Assembly: GCF_027595985.1 (NCBI RefSeq)
Contig: NC_073304.1
Coordinates: 47,347,137 to 47,411,136 of the forward strand
Source: Sorex araneus
Taxonomy: Eukaryota > Chordata > Mammalia > Eulipotyphla > Soricidae
Reading direction: 5' to 3'
Length of the DNA: 64,000 bases
Below are positions 57,890 through 64,000 of this stretch, in pieces. The notes below the pieces were generated by a model. The model was not told the origin of the DNA. It worked only from the letters and a program-made list of their open reading frames with translations, and made no database searches. Position 1 is the first letter of the stretch. The number at the start of each line of letters is the position of its first letter. Made by a program: the position numbers and the translations under genes.

Positions 57890-58399
57890 ATTTCATATTC
57901 TACAACAGATTTCCCATTTATTTAAAATTCTTTTCTCTTATCCCCTCTTGGTTGTAACAAATAATACTATTATAAAAAAATATGTACGTCTCCTTGTACA
58001 AGATTTCCTATGTTTTCTTCCTAGAAATAATGAATGAATGAATACTGATTCATACTGATTTTCAATTATGACAAATTGTTTTTTAAAGTTGTTTCAATTT
58101 GTACTACATTGGCTATGTAACAGAAATTTCATTTTACATCTTCACTAACACTAGGGGTTATCAGATTTTTAGTGTTTCGTATATGATGGAGTAAAACATG
58201 TTTCATTTGCATTGTCTTATTTATTATTAAAATGTTTAATGAGGTTAAACATTTTATTATATTTAATTTAAAAAATTTTATCCTTTACACTCCCACTTCA
58301 GGTTAAATATTTTAATACTTTTGGGGCCACTTATGTTGTCTCTCTACTTTGAATTGACTGTTTATTCATTTTCTTTTTGTATTAGTTTTACTTCCTGTA

Positions 58400-58466
58400 T
58401 CCCACCCACATGACAGAGCCTGGCAAGCTACCTGTGGCATATTCGATATGCCAAAAACAGTAACAC
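58400..58466 (+). mobile_element. Class B SINE fragment
   Basis: CAGAGCCTGGCAAGCTACCT and GCATATTCGATATGCCAAAA, cut at both ends (ends after AACAGTAACA). Confidence 0.85.
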
Positions 58467-58502
58467 AAGATTTATGGAATTTCTTTTAAAAATAATCTTC
58501 AT

Positions 58503-58679
58503 GGGGCTGGAGTAATAGCACAGCGGGTAGGGCGTTTGCCTTGCACGCGGCCGACCCGGGTTCGATTCCCAGCATCCTATATGGTCCCCTGAGCACCGCC
58601 AGGGGTGATTCCTGAGTGCAGAGCCAGGATTAACCCCTGTGCATTGCCGGGTGTGACCCAAAAAAGAAAAAGAAAAGAT
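58503..58679 (+). mobile_element. Class A SINE, youngest-looking copy
   Basis: Near consensus. A box TAGCACAGCGGG (58516-58527), B box GGTTCGATTCC (58559-58569), body through GTGTGACCCAAAAAAG, A-rich tail. Perfect 15-bp target duplications AAAAATAATCTTCAT (58488-58502 and 58680-58694), preceded by TTTT as expected for L1 endonuclease. Intact CpGs in TTGCACGCGGCCGACCCGGG support recent insertion. Confidence 0.97.
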
Positions 58680-60276
58680 AAAAATAATCTTCATATTATG
58701 TCCATTGGTTGCATAAACAATCTTTTAGAGTTTGTGCTTTGTCTTTTTACATTATTCATAGTTTTTAAAATGTGGATAAATATATAATTTATCACGTGTG
58801 CTTTTTGGTTGAAATATTCAGAACATGAAATTTACACTGACGTCAGCAAATTCATAATGATTGTAACAAAAGGGAACCCATGCGTATTAGGTAGGTCTTG
58901 GGAACCACAAATCTGCTTTCTGTTTATAGATTTGCTGAATCTGAATATGTCATGTGAAACTATATTCTCTGTGGTGATCTGTGACTGACGTCTTTTAGTT
59001 AGCATAATATTTTCAAGACTTATCCACGCTGTAGCAAATATCTGAATAATATTGATCTGTATATATATTTCTTTTAAAATTAATTCTTAAAAGTAGATTT
59101 TCTGACACATATAGGAATTCTAGATTTAGTTTTCTGATGACTACCCAAATTGTCTTTCACATTTGGTCTTCCACAAAGTGTCTCCTATTCTACTTACATT
59201 TCTACTTACATTTCCTCAATAAGTGTATAAGCTTTCAATTTCATCCTGTTCAGCACTTGTTAGTTTCATTACAAATTATTATTTTAATCATCTTAATGGT
59301 ATGAAATAATATTTTTTGTGGTTTTTACTTACTTTCATAATAATGGTTAATTGTGTTGAGCATCTTTTGTGTGCTCTTGTTGGCCACGTTTGTATTATTT
59401 TTCAATAAATATCTACTAATGTGCCTTTTAAAAATGAATTTCTATTTGTGTTGAATTATAATGTTCTTTATGTATTCTGTATAGTCAGAACTTATTGCAT
59501 ACATGGACCATTAGTATTTCTTTAATTTTAATTCATCTATTTTCTTTGTAATCCTTTGATGCAAAAAAGTTTTTAATTTTGATCCAGTTTTCTTTTTTCT
59601 TTTTTTCTTATGCTATTGATGTTATATCTAAATAAGAATTGCTAATTAAAGTCATGAGCTTCAATTTTCTAATATTCCATTGATCTACATTTTATATTTT
59701 ATAATAGATCTTTGAATCAATTTTGAATAAATTTTTATTTGATACAGATTTGCTATAGATTCTATAAGTTCTATATTCCCACCAATAACACCTTTATCAC
59801 TCTATGGCTGTCAAAGTTCTTTTAGAATTTTTAATTTGTTTTTTTACTTTATTTAGAGTTATATTTATTATGTAGAAGTATTTTATTGTAAATCTATACA
59901 ATCTATTATATTATTCCTGATTTTTGAGGTCTGATTAAGAAATTTTCTTCTAAGATCATAAAATTTGACCATAATTTCAGATTTTCCTCACCTTTAGATC
60001 CTTATAATTAATCCAAAATTTATTTATACATGCATTCATAGTGAAGAAGGAATCTATTTTATTTTTTCCTGCATGGACAATTGTCTCAACAGTGTTTATT
60101 GACTTTTTGTCCTGATTTGTAATACTAACTTGATCAGATACAGTTTTCATATATTTCATACATAATTGCTTTCTTTGGGTTCCACTTATTTTTGCCTTTT
60201 GTAACTGCGAGAGTCCTCTTGTAATCTTAAAGGTAAGTCATCAGGATCAGAAAAGGAAATAAGATGAATAGTCATA

Positions 60277-60628
60277 GGGCCAGAGAGAAAGAACAGGAGG
60301 TAAGGGACTTGCCTTGTATGCAGTGTGGCGTGGGGCAACAAACTTAGTTCGAATCCCTGCTACCATCAAAGCTTTCTCTTGCACTGCTGGATGTGGTCTC
60401 TAGACACAGAGCCAGGAGTTGCCCCTGAGCACCACTAGGTGTCCTCTGCCACTTCCCCGTCTCCCCCAATAACCAAGACATAGTACAGGAGATAACGGTG
60501 CTTGACTTGCATGCTGTGGTCTCCAGTTCAATTCCTGGCATAGTGTATGGCCCTCTCAGCAATGATCCCTGAGCACAAACTCAGGAGTAAGCCCTCAAAG
60601 TAGGTGTGCCTCCCCCAAAACCCAAAAG
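60277..60628 (+). mobile_element. Two SINEs in tandem (dimer-like)
   Basis: Unit 1 (60277-60470): AGGGCCAGAGAGAAAGAACA head, TAGTTCGAATCCCTG, CCTGAGCACCACTAGGTGTC. Unit 2 (60480-60628): CATAGTACAGGAGATAACGG head, CAGTTCAATTCCTGGCATAG, GATCCCTGAGCACAAACTCA. There is almost no linker and no separate target site is visible. Confidence 0.78.
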
Positions 60629-61101
60629 GATGAGGAAGCATCAGACAAAAGTCTGGAAAAATAGAGCAGATTCTCTATTGGCGCCTCCAGAAGGAATGCA
60701 GACCAATGATAGCTTGATCTTAACCCTGTAAAACTCATTTGAACTTGATCTCCAGATCAGTAAGAGAAACTATTTGTGTTGAAATCACTAAGTTTATAAA
60801 AATTATTATACTGCAGTAGAGAGTCAACAAACTTGGTTATTCTTGTTCTTTACTCTCTCACATGAATTGTAGAATAATTTTATGATCTGCACATACCCAC
60901 AACTTCAACAAAAAAGTATTGATTGGAATTGTATGCAATTTATTGATAAATTTGGGGGAATTTATATTTGTGCACTATTTAATATTTCCATTTAAAAATC
61001 TAATGTATCCACATGCCAGCCTTTTATGCCTTAAGTATAATTTTCTCCATAAAAGTTATTTCTATCTTTTGAAAGATTTATTCTGAGGTACTTTATAGTT
61101 T

Positions 61102-61165
61102 GTTTTTGTTGTTTTTGGAGCTACATCCAAGGGTGCTCCAGAGGTCATAAGGACCACATCTACAT
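61102..61165 (-). mobile_element. Class A SINE fragment
   Basis: TTTTTGTTGTTTTTGGAGCT and ACATCCAAGGGTGCTCCAGA. Only the 3' part is present, inside the antisense L1. Confidence 0.65.
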
Positions 61166-61310
61166 ACTTTGTACTTTTGCTTTTGTCATTGTTTGGAGTT
61201 TCTTCCCCAATCTATTTTTCTAGTAAACTTGCTGAACTGAAAAATAATTCTAAAAATTTGCCTTAGATGACTATAGGATTTTCCATATAGTCAATCATTA
61301 CTTATAAGCA

Positions 61311-63014
61311 GTCTCTCAGTCCTCAGAATTTTTATTTCTATGTCTTGTCTAGGTCATAGACAATGCAAGGGATAGTGATAGTATTTCCTTTACATATTGG
61401 TCTAGTGGACTTGCATTTAGATGATACCCCTCCACCTATTTTGAATAAAAAATATAATTTGCACTGTTCTGAGGAGAACTTGTTCAAACCATGGAGAATA
61501 GATGCCTGCTTTATATTGTTGTAAGTTTTACAAAGAACTTTCTAAAATGAGCCCCATCTCTGTACTATATTTTTTTGCTTGTCCCAAAAGACAGCCTTCT
61601 TGGGAAGCTGGTATGCTTCCCCTTACAAGCCCTGTATCTGGTATGAAGCTAAATATATCCCCAAGGGAAGCAATACACCAAGTAAATCTCAATAACAGTT
61701 ATTGTTTTTCTGGGCTCTTTTGTCAGTCTAGAATATCTAGGTTAGATATCTAGAAGATCTTTAATTGAGCTTTTAATACCTCTGCTATGAAGTGTTTGAC
61801 CAGTAAAAGGACCTACTGTATTATGAGTAAGTGGCATGAGAACCTAACCCAATAAGCTAAAGAGGGAATCAGTCTTTGTTGGAAGCAAGCCTTCTTTCTC
61901 AAGGAAATCTGAGATGGGAAACTCGTTCAGGGTGAGCCAGTAAACCCACAACAATGTGCATAAGCTGCAATGGTTCCTGATATAACACCAGCATTCTAAG
62001 CTTCAATGTGGATGTCACTTGCCTCTGGCTTTTCAAATCTGGCAAAAATTTCTCCAATGGCCAGGCAAAGAAGGAAACTCTGGGAAACAAACTTTTGGTT
62101 TGATGATATAAGAACAACAAAATGCTACCACAATTGTTGTCTTAAAATATTTAAGATACTTAAGATATAGTGAGAAAATATCTTAAGTATATCACGCTAT
62201 TTGAACTTTTTACAGAATACTTTCACTGGGTCAAATTAAACAATATTTAATGAAAGTTTGTTGGAGCTTCATTTGAAAGGTGTTTCTTTTGTTTCAATAT
62301 TGGACCTTGTCCATTATATATTCCAGAGGACTTCATAGTTGACAGTTGAAATTTTATTCTTTATTTGCATTAGATAACAAATATCTATAGTATCAGCACA
62401 ACAGAGAGATATGAAATATATTCATAAAACATGCTACTTTACAATGATTATGTTAATAGAATTTATTTTTATAACTTTCCTCAAATCCTTTTTGGAAATA
62501 CATGGTTTAAAATGAAAACAGTATTGTCATGAGAATGTTTGCTTTTCACAAGTCTTTACAAAGATAAGTCCAAAAAAGAATACTCTTAATTTCCAGAGAA
62601 GAATCTTCTCAGTGAACACTTCTTATTTATCAATGTTTAGAAATAAGATATGCAGCAAGAAGTATCTCTTCACAATAATAATACAACTTCTCTTCTTATG
62701 TGTGTATGTACTAATTTTTCTTTTTCAGTCAAAATTAAGCATCTATGTTGGTTCTAACTCTTCTTAAAAATTCTTCACCAAAATAAATGACCTGAATACA
62801 AACCAAAACTATTAATAGAAGCTTATCCCAAATATTTTTGCATATGTTATTTGGCTTACTTTAACCACAATATTGAGATCTTGAAAATCTTGGGAAATCC
62901 AAATGATGACTTCTCATTTTAACACAGGAAGTATGATTTTTTTTGCATAAAAATGTAAAGCTTATGTTTTTGCCTTGAGAAATCTAACATAAAATGGAAT
63001 ACACTACTTTGGGT
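61311..63014. other. Mostly unassigned sequence
   Basis: No repeat or gene recognised. An 83-codon frame at 61502-61753 has no recognisable homology. Confidence 0.45.
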
Positions 63015-63175
63015 GATGTTTATGCCCAGTAGTGCTCAATGCTAATTCCTGGCTCTGTGCTCAAGTGTTATTACTGGTATTGCTGGGGGACCAGATACAG
63101 CAGCAGGAATGCAAACTGCCAGGTCAGCCATATGCAAGGCAAGCACCTTAACCCCTGTACTACCTCTTCAACCCA
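63015..63175 (-). mobile_element. Class A SINE, diverged
   Basis: CCCAGTAGTGCTCAATGCTA, ATTCCTGGCTCTGTGCTCAA, TGCAAGGCAAGCACCTTAAC, ACTACCTCTTCAACCC. Confidence 0.87.
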
Positions 63176-63399
63176 GAAGGCCACTATTCCTGAAATATAA
63201 GTCATACTTTGAAAATATAACTGCAATGTAGTTTTGTGCTGTACCAAACTGAGCTTCCTTTTCTCAGCTGAATTAAAGATAACAAAATAGTTTCACAGAA
63301 ATGGGTGAGTGGTATAATCATACATCCAAAACACAGACTCAACAATACTGAAAACATGAGATCTAAGCTATAACCACTGAAACTTTGTAACGTGCCTGT

Positions 63400-63556
63400 C
63401 AAGTTGACAGGTGGGGAGTGGGTGGAATTTGGGGTGAGGAGGGAGTATGAGAATACTGGTGGAGGGCAGTTGACACTCGTAGTAGAATTGGTGTTGAAAT
63501 ATTATATGCCTGAAAGGCAACTACCAATAATTTGTAAATCACAGTTTTTTAATAAT
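63400..63556 (+). mobile_element. L1 3' end, sense
   Basis: GTGGGGAGTGGGTGGAATTT, AATACTGGTGGAGGGCAGTT, ATTGGTGTTGAAATATTATA, then an AATAAAAAATTTT end. Confidence 0.75.
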
Positions 63557-64000
63557 AAAAAATTTTAAAGTAATGAATCCAACTGAATGAGCATTAAGTA
63601 TATTTTTGTCTTTTCTTGTAAAAGTTTGATAGTGTCTATAAGATTATTTGTAACTGTTGGGTGAACAACTCATCTGGGTACTTTTCTTTCTGTATTCAGT
63701 TTCTATTATAGGTTCAATTTTAGTTATTGGTAAGACACATATTATATTTGATTATCAGAAGCTAAGAATGGTATGGAATAAGAAAATATTCGCGTAGTAA
63801 AGCAAAAAAAAGGCTTAAAATATCCCAGAAGCATATATTATTTTATTAAAATGTTGGAGTGGGTGAATTTTAATTGCTCTAACCAGTTTTAGTAGTCTCA
63901 AATGCAATGTTTAATTCATTTGATTTTCATTCTTGAGACAGCAGAAAAGGGAAGTCAGAAACATCTCCCTCTGAGACTTAAATGAATGGGTATTTAGCTG
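63557..64000. other. AT-rich sequence, nothing recognised
   Basis: No gene or repeat seen. Confidence 0.45.

Larger units (their letters stand above)
57890..61310 (-). mobile_element. Old L1 relic, antisense, about 3.4 kb
   Basis: Antisense L1 order: GTTAGCATAATATTTTCAAG, GTGTTGAGCATCTTTTGTGT, TTCTTTATGTATTCTGTATA, AGTTTTTAATTTTGATCCAG, TCCATTGATCTACATTTTAT, GTATTGATTGGAATTGTATG, GAGGTACTTTATAG. Interrupted by SINEs at 58503, 60277 and 61102 and a class B fragment at 58400. Early boundaries are approximate. Confidence 0.72.

Noticed and set aside
58516..58569. tRNA-gene-like A and B boxes
   Set aside because: They belong to a tRNA-derived SINE. There is no cloverleaf or proper 3' end for a functional tRNA.

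Overview
This is a gene-free stretch of mammalian nuclear DNA. No reading frame longer than about 130 codons is open. The longest ones lie inside repeats and none resembles a known protein. I see no rRNA or tRNA gene, no CpG island, no CRISPR array and no bacterial-type operon. The dominant repeat is a tRNA-derived SINE with a GGGCTGGAG start, A and B boxes, and a body containing ATATGGTCCCCTGAGCACCG. I recognise this as a family of shrews (Soricidae, most likely Sorex araneus). That organism call is from memory of the family, not from a search. The window is therefore probably intergenic or intronic shrew DNA, AT-rich, with about half its length in recognisable transposable elements.

Three SINE classes share a tRNA-like head (labels are mine). 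Class A has an A-rich tail. Class B has a different 3' part and ends in short GTGCTAC or CAGTGA-like repeats with no poly(A). Class C carries an extra internal block and ends in (GAT)n. Class A insertion sites look like L1 targets (T-rich/A-rich), but the class B sites I could delimit do not. An older SINE head ends directly in (CA)n.

Layout. 0-10 kb: two class B SINEs, a minus-strand solo LTR (973-1454), antisense L1 3' ends, two copies of a composite retroelement (3742-4826 and about 7230-7835), an old L1 relic and a MIR. 10-20 kb: a SINE cluster with a triplicated target site (11889-12269), two (CA)n-tailed SINE heads, and several L1 3' ends. 20-30 kb: SINEs, a plus-strand solo LTR with a perfect 6-bp target duplication (23047-23391), a third composite (25505-26261) and a nested SINE pair. 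30-37 kb: an old antisense L1 (30785-34270) holding a full-length composite (31006-32136), a SINE and a younger L1, then a class B SINE with an inverted 5' half (36182-36417) and a class C element. 37-46 kb: L1 ORF2 relics, one split by an oppositely oriented L1 that itself carries a SINE. 46-57 kb: the least repetitive part, with scattered SINEs, MIRs and an L2-type relic. 57-64 kb: a second long antisense L1 relic (57890-61310) interrupted by several SINEs.

The best candidate for something undescribed is the composite retroelement. It has GC-richer modules, some duplicated in tandem, fused to a tail resembling the 3' end of the resident L1. Three of its four copies have clean 15-17 bp target-site duplications. 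It looks like a shrew counterpart of SVA-type, L1-dependent composite elements. The second lead is the class B/C SINE pair, whose tails and target sites suggest a retrotransposition partner other than L1.
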